The notes under the pieces: model-generated
Databases searched by the model: none
What the model saw: only the letters and a program-made list of their open reading frames with translations
Told to the model about the DNA's origin: nothing
Shown here: positions 1 to 8,435 of the stretch, one piece after another
Layout: each line of letters begins with the position of its first letter
How positions within the stretch are numbered: position 1 is the stretch's first letter
Translations under genes and position numbers: made by a program
Assembly: GCA_029261255.1 (NCBI GenBank)
Contig: JAJDBQ010000133.1
Location: forward strand, 1 to 64,000
DNA from: Nitrospirales bacterium
GTDB lineage: Bacteria; Nitrospirota; Nitrospiria; Nitrospirales; UBA8639
DNA: 64,000 nucleotides
Direction: 5' to 3'

Positions 1-306
1 ATTCCATGCCAAGCCTTCGAGAGTCGACACACCGACCAATGGAATACCCAAGGCAAACCGGAACGCCGTCATCGTGGCCAAACCAACCCGCAAACCAGTA
101 AATGTTCCAGGCCCAATAGAAATCGCGAGGCCTTGAAGATCCGATACGGTTAATGACGCACTAGCAAGAAGCTGATGAATGGTCGGAATAATCTGCGGGG
201 TAAGAGAACGACTAGAGTCACATTCCAGAAAGCCTAGAAGTTTCTGGTTTTCAAAGATCGCCACGCTTGGGCGAGAGGTCGCTGATTCTAGTGCTAGAAA
301 AATCAT
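1..306 (-). CDS. tsaB: TsaB, tRNA threonylcarbamoyladenosine biosynthesis protein (C-terminal part outside window)
   Basis: Reading the minus strand from the ATG at 304-306 gives 102 codons open to the window edge. The N-terminus (MIFLALESATSRPSVAIFE) and the motif GPGTFTGLRVG near residue 70 are typical of TsaB/YeaZ, an inactive ASKHA-fold paralogue of TsaD. In the family it scaffolds the TsaB-TsaD-TsaE complex that makes the t6A37 modification of ANN-decoding tRNAs in the cytoplasm. The gene is last in the visible minus-strand run that starts near 4960. Only the N-terminal half is present, so length and C-terminus cannot be judged. Confidence 0.93.
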   Translation of the reverse strand, partial: MIFLALESATSRPSVAIFENQKLLGFLECDSSRSLTPQIIPTIHQLLASASLTVSDLQGLAISIGPGTFTGLRVGLATMTAFRFALGIPLVGVSTLEGLAWN

Positions 307-365
307 TGCGCGTCTGTCTTTGTGAGTCTAGGCGAACGCTCATGCTTCCACATCGCGATCATAAT

Positions 366-1181
366 CTAGGCTGCGTTTAGCACAAATTCTTGGAATGTCA
401 GAGTAATTGATCCGCCATTTGAACGATGATCGGTCGCGGTGACCACAAAGGGTAATTGAATAGAGTCTTGATCTGAAACGCCCGATTCATTGACAGAACG
501 ATAATCTTCGCACTGCACAGAGACCAACACTTCATCATCTGTCGCTTGTCGATATTCTATTTCGGTCAGCGCCAATGTTTGAGCGTCCACCCAGGCACGA
601 ACGAGAAACTCTTGTTGCGTCGCGTGATCAGTTTCTTGACGATCAGCCATATCAAGGCGATAATGCGTCTCGCCTTTCAAGACTCGAATCTCTCCTTGAG
701 ACAAGCCGGAAATTTTCCCTAAGACAGCATCCAGTGCTCGAACACTCAACTGAACCGTCTGATCCCACTGCGTCTGAGTCGAGGGCCCATTCACCTGTCC
801 CGTAATGACTTCGTTCTCAGCCGGAAAAGACAACTGGTAGGAATTGCCATCGCGATGAAAATCCATCAGTGGCACGCCGAATCGTAAAAACCCTCGTAAA
901 TGCACCCGATCAGGGCTATCGTACGACATCATCCCATTAAACCGTTGAGAGAATGGAATACCAGCACCCGACACGGATGCCTGAAAGAGGCCACGTAACT
1001 GACGAATGGCCGCTTCTTTCAGACGCAATGACTCAAGCACTCGCTCGCTCTGATCATCGGGAACTGAAGTAAAGGACCCTTGGTGCATACCCACACAGCC
1101 TGCCATCAAAAGGCAAAAGGCCACACCGAGACTTTTCAGCCAGAGCGTACCTCCGCTACTCCTTACAATGTTCAATGGCAT
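366..1181 (-). CDS. Outer-membrane lipoprotein, LolA/LolB-like fold
   Basis: The product is 271 residues from the ATG at 1179-1181. That start lies 5 bp after the radA stop and gives a clean lipoprotein signal (hydrophobic stretch, then LLMAGC with the Cys near residue 29). A longer frame upstream would overlap radA. The body has beta-rich segments with phrases such as DSPDRVHLRGFLRFGVP, DFHRDGNSYQLSFPAEN and LALTEIEYRQA. These resemble LolA/LolB-type lipid-carrier folds and related DUF4292-like proteins. Its coupling to radA and tsaB appears to be operon convenience. A lipoprotein-sorting role is an inference from the fold-like pattern; no catalytic motif is visible. Confidence 0.72.
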   Translation of the reverse strand: MPLNIVRSSGGTLWLKSLGVAFCLLMAGCVGMHQGSFTSVPDDQSERVLESLRLKEAAIRQLRGLFQASVSGAGIPFSQRFNGMMSYDSPDRVHLRGFLRFGVPLMDFHRDGNSYQLSFPAENEVITGQVNGPSTQTQWDQTVQLSVRALDAVLGKISGLSQGEIRVLKGETHYRLDMADRQETDHATQQEFLVRAWVDAQTLALTEIEYRQATDDEVLVSVQCEDYRSVNESGVSDQDSIQLPFVVTATDHRSNGGSITLTFQEFVLNAA

Positions 1182-1185
1182 GAAG

Positions 1186-2592
1186 TTACGCGACAGGGGC
1201 AGAGACAACATCCCAGATTTCCCCAATCTCCTTAATTCCCACAACCTCAATCCCTTCAATCGGCTTCCATTGCTCTAAATTTGGAGCGGGCACCACACAA
1301 CGCGTAAATCCCAATTTCATGGCTTCACGGATGCGAAGGTCGGCATGCTGCACAGGTCGGACTTCACCACCTAACCCCACTTCCCCCATGACAGCCAGCC
1401 GTGGATCCAATCCTATATCGCGAAAGCTTGATAACACAGCACAGACAATTCCTACATCAACAGTGGGTTCATCAATCCGTAAACCACCAACAACATTAAT
1501 ATAGACATCATGACCAGAAAAATGCAGTCCTAACCGTTTTTCCATCACGGCTAACAAAAGGGTCACACGATTGCCCTCCACACCCTTGGCCATCCGCTTT
1601 GGCATCGGATAGGTCGTCTCCGCCACAAGCGCTTGCAGTTCTACTAATAATGGACGCGAACCTTCCACGCTCGAAACGACGATCGACCCCGCACTGGTCC
1701 CGATGCGTCCAGTCAAAAACATCGCTGAGGGGTTGTCGACTTCGATGAGCCCTTCATCCTTCATTTCAAACACACCGATCTCATTTGTCGGGCCAAATCG
1801 ATTCTTCACGGCACGAAGGATGCGATAGCTTTGTCCTTTATCTCCTTCGAAATACAACACCGTATCGACAATGTGTTCCAATAAACGTGGACCTGCGATC
1901 ACGCCTTCTTTCGTGACATGCCCAATAATAAACACGGGCACATTCGTCCGCTTGGCGTACCACATGAGTTGGCAGCCAATTTCTTGAACCTGGCTCACAC
2001 TGCCTGGCGCTGACGTAAGCTCATTGGAGAACACGGTTTGGATAGAATCCACAACGAGCACTCGCGGATTCACCGTTTCAGCTACGCGAAAAATTTCATC
2101 GAGTGCTGTGGCGGCCACCACATAGAGATTGGGTGAGTGAATACCCAGGCGATCGGCACGCATTTTAATTTGCTGTGGAGATTCTTCACCCGAAACATAT
2201 AAGCCAACCTCTCCTGTTTTCTCTAGCGAATTCAGTGTCTGCAACAATAATGTCGTCTTCCCAATACCAGGATCTCCACCAATGAGCACCACTGATCCAG
2301 GGACCACACCACCACCCAACACACGGTTCAATTCTTCGATCCCGGATTGCAAACGAAATTCTGCTGTTTGCGTAATGGCGCCTATAGGTACCGCTTCTGG
2401 GATGCCACCGGAAACAGTCCGTTGCTTCATCACGGACTCATCTCGCTGAACTTCCTCTCGTAACGAGTTCCATTCAGCGCATTCCGGACAACGCCCACTC
2501 CAACGCAGTCCCTGATATCCACATTCTTGACAGACAAACCGTGTTTTCGGCCGTGCTGCTTTGATAGACGTCTTCTGACTCTTCACGTTCAT
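1186..2592 (-). CDS. radA: DNA repair protein RadA/Sms
   Basis: The product is 468 residues, the usual RadA length. An N-terminal C4 zinc finger (CQECGYQ...CPECAEW, about residues 20-41) is followed by a RecA-like ATPase with Walker A GGDPGIGKTT near residue 105. The RadA-specific KNRFGP motif lies near residue 262. A Lon-protease-like C-terminal domain begins around residue 290 (YMNV-like GGLRIDEPTVDVGI region). In the family it is a branch-migration helicase that processes recombination intermediates with RecA. The start MNVKSQKT sits a few bases after the stop of the preceding gene (2599), so it is part of the same transcript. Nothing looks damaged. Confidence 0.97.
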   Translation of the reverse strand: MNVKSQKTSIKAARPKTRFVCQECGYQGLRWSGRCPECAEWNSLREEVQRDESVMKQRTVSGGIPEAVPIGAITQTAEFRLQSGIEELNRVLGGGVVPGSVVLIGGDPGIGKTTLLLQTLNSLEKTGEVGLYVSGEESPQQIKMRADRLGIHSPNLYVVAATALDEIFRVAETVNPRVLVVDSIQTVFSNELTSAPGSVSQVQEIGCQLMWYAKRTNVPVFIIGHVTKEGVIAGPRLLEHIVDTVLYFEGDKGQSYRILRAVKNRFGPTNEIGVFEMKDEGLIEVDNPSAMFLTGRIGTSAGSIVVSSVEGSRPLLVELQALVAETTYPMPKRMAKGVEGNRVTLLLAVMEKRLGLHFSGHDVYINVVGGLRIDEPTVDVGIVCAVLSSFRDIGLDPRLAVMGEVGLGGEVRPVQHADLRIREAMKLGFTRCVVPAPNLEQWKPIEGIEVVGIKEIGEIWDVVSAPVA

Positions 2593-2598
2593 CCCTAA

Positions 2599-3459
2599 TT
2601 ACAGGTGTCGCCGAACACGAGACCAATCATTCAATACAATGGCTCGACGGGGAAACTGTTCATCGTAATCCGGAAGCGGCAATATAATCGTTTTCAAACG
2701 GTTTTTGACTAACACGTTGGCGAAATCAGACGTTCGGCCTATACCTCCGCTCACATTTTCCCAGCCTTCCTCCTTGAGACTTACTAACAGATCGGGTAAC
2801 GACGTAGTACTTTGAGGAAGAATTTTGATCATCCCCGGTGGAAACTCCTGAGCTCTAAGCCACGTTTGGATAGCTTCTAGACGACCGGTGCCCGTTCGAT
2901 CCAAATACACAAGATTATAATAGAATTTTGCCAATTTACTTAACTCTGCCGGTGCCGCCTCAGATGCCTGGCCAAGAATCAAACCAGTATCCGGAAAACC
3001 TTCAGGCTGAGGAACATTGGCTTCAAGGAGCCCTTCTACGAGCACGGCCAAATCAATAAGTAAAATCGGACGCCGACGCTCCCAGGACAGCACGACACCT
3101 CGTCCATGCACTACATCAGCTTTGGCTGTGGTTGCCCACTTAGCACTCAAAGATAAATTCCCTCGCATTTTCGGAGCAAACTCTAACCGTGCCCAGCCTT
3201 CATCATCTGTCGTTGCCGTCCCTAGGACATGCCCTTGAAGCGAAAATTCAACGGGCTCTTCTTCCAACCCCTGTTCACCTTCTGGTAGATGTTTGGTCAG
3301 GCGTGCTTGTAATTGCACAGGCTTACTCGGAAAGGTCAGAGCATCGGTCACATAGAGCTCAACCGCGCCCTCTTCGGAACCACCCACCGGTAACGCAGCC
3401 GTCCATAACCCAACAACGCTAAAGACGAACATCCATACCATGGTCTGTTTTATGCGCAT
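2599..3459 (-). CDS. Exported protein with N-terminal Ig-like region and diverged LNS2/HAD-like C-terminal domain
   Basis: The product is 286 residues from the ATG at 3457-3459. The upstream in-frame extension overlaps the next gene and lacks a signal sequence. The N-terminus (MRIKQTMVWMFVFSVVGLWTAALP) is a signal peptide. Residues about 30-115 look like a beta-sandwich (VELYVTDALTFPSKPVQLQ, DDEGWARLEF). The C-terminal half has RRRPILLIDLAVLV, then LVYLDRTGTGRLEAIQTWLR and EFPPGMI. That order is seen in lipin-like (LNS2) and HAD-type phosphatase domains. The second aspartate of the DxD nucleophile motif is missing (LIDLAV), so activity is doubtful. The family assignment is an inference from motif order only. 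Confidence 0.6.
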   Translation of the reverse strand: MRIKQTMVWMFVFSVVGLWTAALPVGGSEEGAVELYVTDALTFPSKPVQLQARLTKHLPEGEQGLEEEPVEFSLQGHVLGTATTDDEGWARLEFAPKMRGNLSLSAKWATTAKADVVHGRGVVLSWERRRPILLIDLAVLVEGLLEANVPQPEGFPDTGLILGQASEAAPAELSKLAKFYYNLVYLDRTGTGRLEAIQTWLRAQEFPPGMIKILPQSTTSLPDLLVSLKEEGWENVSGGIGRTSDFANVLVKNRLKTIILPLPDYDEQFPRRAIVLNDWSRVRRHL

Positions 3460-3485
3460 CACAACTCTATTTCCTTCAGCTGAAA

Positions 3486-3725
3486 TTAAAAGAGCCCTCG
3501 CCCACGCTTCCCAAAAGAAAAAGCATCGACCCCTGAAAAAATAGCCAGTTGAATATAAAACAACCACCCCATTGGCCAGAAAAATTTGGCGATCACAAGC
3601 AGCGCAATCCCGCACACCAAAAAAACTTGAGCACGTTTCGCACCTAAATACAAATGCCCCATCCCTGGTAAAACAGACAGACACGCGGCCCCAATTGCGT
3701 CGATTGTTTTTTGATCTTTAATCAT
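3486..3725 (-). CDS. Small membrane protein, TM2-like
   Basis: The product is 79 residues with an ATG start at 3723-3725. It shows two hydrophobic segments (about residues 28-47 and 49-66) after a short N-terminal part with CLSVLPGMGHLYLGAKRAQ. The pattern PGxGhxYLGxxxxG/R before a hydrophobic hairpin is characteristic of TM2-type and related small membrane proteins. It lies 26 bp upstream of the exported protein gene and about 160 bp downstream of the DUF507 gene. The role is unknown. Confidence that it is a gene rests on the membrane pattern and operon position. Confidence 0.68.
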   Translation of the reverse strand: MIKDQKTIDAIGAACLSVLPGMGHLYLGAKRAQVFLVCGIALLVIAKFFWPMGWLFYIQLAIFSGVDAFSFGKRGRGLF

Positions 3726-3889
3726 GACGAAACTAGCGGTGACTTACTCCATCTCACAGGATATTACGCGTGCAAACCATACCATGCCCCCTGACCGAGA
3801 GCTAGAGATGACAGAGGTCAACTCGCAAAGATGTCCACGATAGATAAGATGATGGGGGAAACGAATAACCGAGGAGTGAGGAGAGAGAA

Positions 3890-4174
3890 TTACTCGAGCT
3901 TTCGCTTGCGCAATTCTTCTTCGTAGGTTTTCCGGTAGAGCACCTCCCATTCTTGGGAACCTTCGGGAGCCTGGCGAGAATAGGATTCCAACCGCTTCTG
4001 AACCTTTTGCTCCAGCTCTGCTTCGACCTTCACATGCTCGGCAATGACTTTTTTGACTTCACGCCGAGCGTTCGCTTCATCTCCGACCACACTGGCTTCT
4101 GCCATGCTTTTGAAACTTCCCACTATCACATGGGACAAATGCATTTGCTTTTCATCACTGAGAAGTAAGGCCAT
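3890..4174 (-). CDS. DUF507 family protein (copy 1)
   Basis: The product is 94 residues, small, highly charged and helical, ending in a basic/acidic tail (YEEELRKRKLE). The order of an N-terminal LSxExxxHLSHxIxxSF-type helix, a middle segment of alternating hydrophobic residues (EVKKVIAEHVKVEAEL) and a C-terminal YRKTYEEELRKR matches DUF507. These are short uncharacterised proteins that often occur as tandem pairs. A second copy lies 110 bp upstream at 4284-4565. The biochemical role is unknown. The tandem arrangement suggests a heterodimer or paralogous pair, which is inference. Confidence 0.75.
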   Translation of the reverse strand: MALLLSDEKQMHLSHVIVGSFKSMAEASVVGDEANARREVKKVIAEHVKVEAELEQKVQKRLESYSRQAPEGSQEWEVLYRKTYEEELRKRKLE

Positions 4175-4283
4175 AATTAATTCTTAGGGCAACCTAGTGA
4201 GAAGTGAAGAGTGAGAAGCGGGAGAGTAGAAAAGAGGTTTTTCTTTTTCGCTCCCTACCGTTCTCCTAGTTGGCACAGCATTT

Positions 4284-4565
4284 CTATAAAATAATGTCAC
4301 GTTCTTTAATGAGTTTTTTCTTCACCATTGAAAACATCTTTTGATAATCAGCGCGCCCCTCTGTAAATTCTTGTTCAAACTGTTTCAACATTTCCCGAAC
4401 ATCTGCATTCAGTCGATCTTCCACTTCTAATTCTTTTGTAATGACCGCTTCCAATTGTTGAATAACAGATTCTGGTTTCCCTTGAATCTTCAAGAGACCC
4501 TGAGCAACCAAACGCTCCACCACTGTGGCAGCCATTTGATGAATACGTTTAGTGTTGAGTCGCAT
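4284..4565 (-). CDS. DUF507 family protein (copy 2)
   Basis: The product is 93 residues from ATG 4563-4565, or one residue longer from an overlapping GTG at 4568. It begins MRLNTKRIHQMAATVVERL, the typical DUF507 opening (MRLxxxRIxxLAxxIxxxL), and ends in KKLIKERDIIL. The ATG overlaps the TGA of the upstream cyclophilin-like gene (TGATG), so the two are translationally coupled. It is more canonical than copy 1 at 3890-4174. The coupling to a peptidyl-prolyl-isomerase-like fold protein may hint at a shared pathway, but no function is known for DUF507. Confidence 0.8.
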   Translation of the reverse strand: MRLNTKRIHQMAATVVERLVAQGLLKIQGKPESVIQQLEAVITKELEVEDRLNADVREMLKQFEQEFTEGRADYQKMFSMVKKKLIKERDIIL

Positions 4566-4960
4566 CACGCCCCTTCTGGAAGTAATTCAACCTGCATGGT
4601 GGTAGCACCTGCCGCCTGTTGCAATACCTTTGCATCGCCTTCTATTTTACCAATCACATTCACCCGATCTGCTGGGACAGGATCCTCACCCAAGCTCATA
4701 GGCGTCCGTCCAAAAAAGACTGCCAACATTTCCCCATTGCCCCAAAAAGCCACATCGCCAACTTTTACCTGATTTTTGGCAGTTTCTCGATAGTCTTTGA
4801 CACCTGGGACCTTACAATAGAATTCTTCACCCCATTGATTAACCGCCGCTGAGATGGGAAGGGCATCGACAATGGCCTGGGCTGTTCGGTTCGGTTTCAA
4901 CTCGGCGAGCAACTGAATCCCGCCAATGGTTATTTTAATTTTATGTGTTTGAAATTCCAT
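4565..4960 (-). CDS. Cyclophilin-like fold protein (TM1367/DUF369 type)
   Basis: The product is 131 residues from the ATG at 4958-4960, chosen because AAAGAGGAAC precedes it on the minus strand. Longer in-frame starts have no ribosome site. The sequence opens with KIKITIGGIQLLAELKPN and continues TAQAIVDALPIS, WGEEFYC, VKVGDVAFWGNGEMLAVFFG and GEDPVPADRVNVIGKI. This is the pattern of the short bacterial/archaeal cyclophilin-like family. Those proteins share the cyclophilin beta-barrel, but isomerase activity is unproven. It is the first gene of the minus-strand run that continues with the DUF507 pair. Confidence 0.85.
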   Translation of the reverse strand: MEFQTHKIKITIGGIQLLAELKPNRTAQAIVDALPISAAVNQWGEEFYCKVPGVKDYRETAKNQVKVGDVAFWGNGEMLAVFFGRTPMSLGEDPVPADRVNVIGKIEGDAKVLQQAAGATTMQVELLPEGA

Positions 4961-5072
4961 AGTTCCTCTTTTTCCATTAAACTCGTCAAACAGAATACGA
5001 TGACTGTCGAATGTAGCTTGTCCTCCTGATGAAATCAAGGCTAGAATAGACAGCTTGCATCAGTGTCACTTT

Positions 5073-5849
5073 ATGTTGTTGTCTACCTTCATTTTTCTAC
5101 AAGGGATCGGCGAAGCCACAGAACGGCTTCTCTGGGAGAGTGGCATAACCAGTTGGGATATCTTTCTCCAAGAATCGACGATTCCTCATATTTCTGCCGC
5201 GCGAAAATCGCTCTATGATACAATACTGCAGGAAGCCACAACCCAATGGGGCCATCGCAATTCCCGTTATTTTGCTGAAACGTTAAAAACACGAGATCAT
5301 TGGCGACTCTATCCTCACCTTCGGACCAATACCGCATTTTTAGATATTGAAACCAATGGTCTTCCCGCCCCTGATGGGGAAATTACCGTCGTGGGCATCT
5401 ATGGTCGAGGACAGATGGCCGCGCTGATTCAGGGAGAGAATCTTTCGGAAGATCGCTTACAAGAGGAACTGGCTTCGTACGATTTATTGGTGACGTTCTT
5501 TGGCTCAGGGTTCGATATCCCATTTCTAAAATCCACCTATCCTCGTTTGATCGTCGATCAACCACATCTAGACCTGTGCTTTGCAGCACGACGTCTTGGC
5601 TTTAAAGGTGGCTTAAAAGCGATCGAACATGAAATTGGTTGTGATCGGACGGCAGCCATCGACGGCCTCACCGGATGGGACGCGGTTCGCCTTTGGAGCG
5701 AATGGCAAAACGGGAATAGGGCCTCTCGACAATTATTACTTGATTACAACGAAGCCGATTGTAAAAATTTGGAACCCTTAGCCGACCTGATCTGTGACCG
5801 AATGGCCCGGCACTATGGTCCACCAGAATCGATCGCCATCGCCTCATGA
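5073..5849 (+). CDS. RNase H-fold exonuclease-like protein (YprB type)
   Basis: The product is 258 residues from the ATG at 5073. Members of this family commonly open with MLxxTFIxLxGIGxxTERxLWExGI, as here, which settles the start against an upstream in-frame TTG. Exonuclease motif I is LDIETNG near residue 88. The region GSGFDIPFL follows near residue 144, and the late motif DYNEADCKNL near residue 228 supplies the last acidic residues. This is a DEDD-type 3'-5' exonuclease arrangement. The substrate is unknown. The last four bases overlap the start of the PP2C gene (ATGA), so the two are co-translated. Confidence 0.85.
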   Translation: MLLSTFIFLQGIGEATERLLWESGITSWDIFLQESTIPHISAARKSLYDTILQEATTQWGHRNSRYFAETLKTRDHWRLYPHLRTNTAFLDIETNGLPAPDGEITVVGIYGRGQMAALIQGENLSEDRLQEELASYDLLVTFFGSGFDIPFLKSTYPRLIVDQPHLDLCFAARRLGFKGGLKAIEHEIGCDRTAAIDGLTGWDAVRLWSEWQNGNRASRQLLLDYNEADCKNLEPLADLICDRMARHYGPPESIAIAS

Positions 5850-6655
5850 ACACATCACCATCATGGAGAGGTGCGGGGCTCACCGATATCGGTCGAGTCC
5901 GAAAAATGAATCAAGATGCCTTTTCCGTCACGAATGAACACCAACTCTGGGTCTTAGCCGATGGTATGGGTGGGCATGCCGGTGGCGAGGTTGCTGCTCA
6001 AATTGCTGTCGACACGATTCCTGAATATATCAGGAATAAAGTAAGGTCCAATCCGTCAGACCCTATTACAGCTCCTGCCTTAGAAAAACTATTGATCGAG
6101 GCACTCGAATGGGCTAATACCCTCATTCGTGAAAAAGCCAGTCACAATTCTGAGATCAAAGGGATGGGAACGACGGTCGTGGCCGTTGCCATGACGCGCG
6201 ACGCCGATCAACACCAAGCCGTGATTGCCCATGCCGGCGATAGTCGAGCGTATGCTTTTAGAGATCAAATCCTATCGCTTTGGACTAAAGATCATTCCCT
6301 GATGGAAGAACGATTAGATCTCAAGCTCATTACTCCAGAACAGGTGAAGACGCACCCACTTCGACATGTCGTCACCAGAGGCCTTGGCATCGAAACACAA
6401 GCACTTCCCACCGTAAAAACCTATTCGCTCGAACCATCAGACCTTCTGCTACTCTGTTCAGATGGGCTGACGAAAATGCTCAGCGACCCAGAAATTGAAA
6501 ATCTCATGAAAAGAGAGGCCTCAAACCTCGAACAGATGACGCACACGTTCGTGAAAACGGCTAATCGCTTAGGGGGTGAGGACAATACAACTGTCGTGGT
6601 GATCGGTGCAGCATCTGACGCAACCCTCGGAGATGAACCACCTACTTCCGGTTAG
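5846..6655 (+). CDS. PP2C-family Ser/Thr protein phosphatase
   Basis: The product is 269 residues, a complete stand-alone PPM/PP2C catalytic domain. Motifs in order: DIGRVRKMNQD near residue 14, ADGMGGHAGGEVAA near residue 38, GMGTTVV, HAGDSRAY near residue 130, LLLCSDGLTKML near residue 204 and GGEDNTTVVV near residue 246. The aspartates of DGMGG, SDGL and GEDN are the usual Mn/Mg ligands. There is no membrane segment, so it is probably cytoplasmic. It is translationally coupled to the nuclease gene upstream. Its last 14 bp overlap the convergent 2OG-oxygenase gene. No cognate Hanks-type kinase lies in the window. Confidence 0.95.
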   Translation: MNTSPSWRGAGLTDIGRVRKMNQDAFSVTNEHQLWVLADGMGGHAGGEVAAQIAVDTIPEYIRNKVRSNPSDPITAPALEKLLIEALEWANTLIREKASHNSEIKGMGTTVVAVAMTRDADQHQAVIAHAGDSRAYAFRDQILSLWTKDHSLMEERLDLKLITPEQVKTHPLRHVVTRGLGIETQALPTVKTYSLEPSDLLLLCSDGLTKMLSDPEIENLMKREASNLEQMTHTFVKTANRLGGEDNTTVVVIGAASDATLGDEPPTSG

Positions 6656-7385
6656 GCCGACGTAATAGAGCTGACCAACCGAAATATCCTACCGCATCTT
6701 TCATATTCGAAAACCACCGGTGAGTAAAACTCATCGCTGGATCTGTCACATATTGTAACGTCAAAACAATCCGTTCTTCATCCTCCGCAAGTGGGCTCAC
6801 CGCATGGTGCAATTTATCACCATTAAAATAAATGAAAGTGCCAGGCTCTGTAGCCAAGGAAAGCTCTTGGATTTCTCGATCTGCATCCTTCGTATGAAGC
6901 CGACACAGTAACTGGCTGCTCGACTGATCGCGCAGACCAATTAACACCGTATAGCGTGCACCTTTATAGTACGAAGTATCGTAGTGATACCCAATATGAT
7001 CACCGGGTTCGGTGTAAAAATAGAGCGCGCAGGCATGGGGATCTTCATCTGGACACAGGAGCAGCGGCACTCCCGCCAGTTGACTCAGCACGTCGATCAA
7101 CCCTTGATGCTGATACAACTCCAACATCGCAGGCGCCGACTCCTGTAGCAGATAATAGCTGACACTCCCACCTTTTTTATGTTTGGGAATAAAGTTGCGA
7201 TTGATCTTGGGGCGAACATCCTCAACTTCCCGCATCAACTGCTCAATGAGAGACTGTGGCAACAGACGCTCTAACGCTAAAAATTCCCCTTGCTCCCAAT
7301 ATTGGCGTGACCATTCGTCAATGTTCACCTTGGGCATCGCATCCGTGACCTGTTGGTCAATCGTATTCATCATAGATTGTGACAT
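6642..7385 (-). CDS. 2-oxoglutarate/Fe(II)-dependent oxygenase-like protein
   Basis: The product is 247 residues. The start at 7383-7385 (MSQSMMNTID) follows CAGGAATCTCGA, the best ribosome-site candidate. Iron-ligand candidates are His and Asp in GYHYDTSYYKG (HxD) and the distal His in KLHHAVSPL, followed by an Arg in EERIVLTLQY that could hold 2-oxoglutarate. This spacing is that of prolyl-hydroxylase-like and phytanoyl-type double-stranded beta-helix oxygenases. The substrate is unknown. It is transcribed divergently from the DUF6445-like gene at 7583, about 197 bp away, which has a similar HxD/H pattern. The 3' ends of this gene and the PP2C gene overlap convergently. Confidence 0.82.
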   Translation of the reverse strand: MSQSMMNTIDQQVTDAMPKVNIDEWSRQYWEQGEFLALERLLPQSLIEQLMREVEDVRPKINRNFIPKHKKGGSVSYYLLQESAPAMLELYQHQGLIDVLSQLAGVPLLLCPDEDPHACALYFYTEPGDHIGYHYDTSYYKGARYTVLIGLRDQSSSQLLCRLHTKDADREIQELSLATEPGTFIYFNGDKLHHAVSPLAEDEERIVLTLQYVTDPAMSFTHRWFSNMKDAVGYFGWSALLRRPNRK

Positions 7386-7582
7386 TCGAGATTCCTGTGA
7401 GATTCCTCTGCTCTTCTGAAACAACGCCTGCCTAGCTTAAGCACTCTACCATTTTAAGTAAAAAACCGCATCGCCTGTTGAGCGACTCCCATCACTTGAC
7501 CATTGTCTACTCGAGCTTTATTGTCGCCTTGTAAGCCTCCGTACATTCATTTCATATTATTCATCAAGGCAGCGTATACCCG

Positions 7583-8254
7583 ATGAGTCTCCTTCCCTAT
7601 CGTGAGCTAATCCTAGGTAAAGATTATTGGATACAAGATAACGTGCTACCCAATGCACTGGAAATAGCCCAACGTTGCATCGACCAAAGCTCTTGGATCC
7701 TAGGCTCTCCCTGGCGGCCCGAACCTTGGCCCGGCATGCGTGCACCTGGCGCGTTAACCAAGGATGAAGCCCAAGTCGTCGAGGACTGCGTGAAAAAAAA
7801 TCTGAACATCCCCAAGCTCGTACCACAAACTGATTCTGAAGCAGGAGTTTCAGGACATAATCATATACAGATTTGTGGCGGATCAGAAGGCGTGGCGCGA
7901 CCCCATGTGGATTCGGCCAAAATTTGTGATTACGCGGCAGTCTTATATCTCCACCCAAGTCCCCCCACCACACATGCTGGCACTTCGTTTTACCGGCTGC
8001 ATCTACCAGGAGAAACTCCGGATGGCAACTATTGCCCCAAGGAATTTGAAAGTCTTAGTGATGTGTCTGGCTTATCTCGGGACATGGACCCCACCATGTT
8101 CAATGAAATTCTCGAAGCACCCTATGTCTTTAATCGCCTCGTGGCCTACAAGTCCGATTTGATCCATTCAGCCACAGGCTATTTTGGGTGGGATCACACA
8201 CTCGCCTCAAAACGCATGGCCGTTGTCTTCTTCTGGAAAGCCAAAGAGTCATAA
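7583..8254 (+). CDS. DUF6445-like protein, 2OG-oxygenase fold
   Basis: The product is 223 residues. It shows RPHVDSAKICDYAAVLYLHP near residue 111, with a probable HxD iron pair, and later FNRLVAYKSDLIHSATGYFG near residue 185, with the distal His. The sequence ends in KRMAVVFFWK. This order is typical of DUF6445-type proteins, which are related to prolyl 4-hydroxylase-like oxygenases and are found in natural-product and tryptophan-halogenase neighbourhoods. No such cluster is visible here. The divergent neighbour is another HxD oxygenase-like protein, so the two may act on the same substrate; this is inference. Confidence 0.75.
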   Translation: MSLLPYRELILGKDYWIQDNVLPNALEIAQRCIDQSSWILGSPWRPEPWPGMRAPGALTKDEAQVVEDCVKKNLNIPKLVPQTDSEAGVSGHNHIQICGGSEGVARPHVDSAKICDYAAVLYLHPSPPTTHAGTSFYRLHLPGETPDGNYCPKEFESLSDVSGLSRDMDPTMFNEILEAPYVFNRLVAYKSDLIHSATGYFGWDHTLASKRMAVVFFWKAKES

Positions 8255-8435
8255 CCACTCTCATCTTTATGATGCTTTAAACTATGTCATTAAAAGCAGG
8301 ATGAGATCTGAGATTCTGACTCGTTGGCAATGAAGGAAGAGGTTGAGGACTTTTCTATGATTGACTCTGATTTATCTTCCATTCAAGAACAAACACTTCA
8401 CATGAGGAATCAAAAATTTTCCACAATGAACGAAA

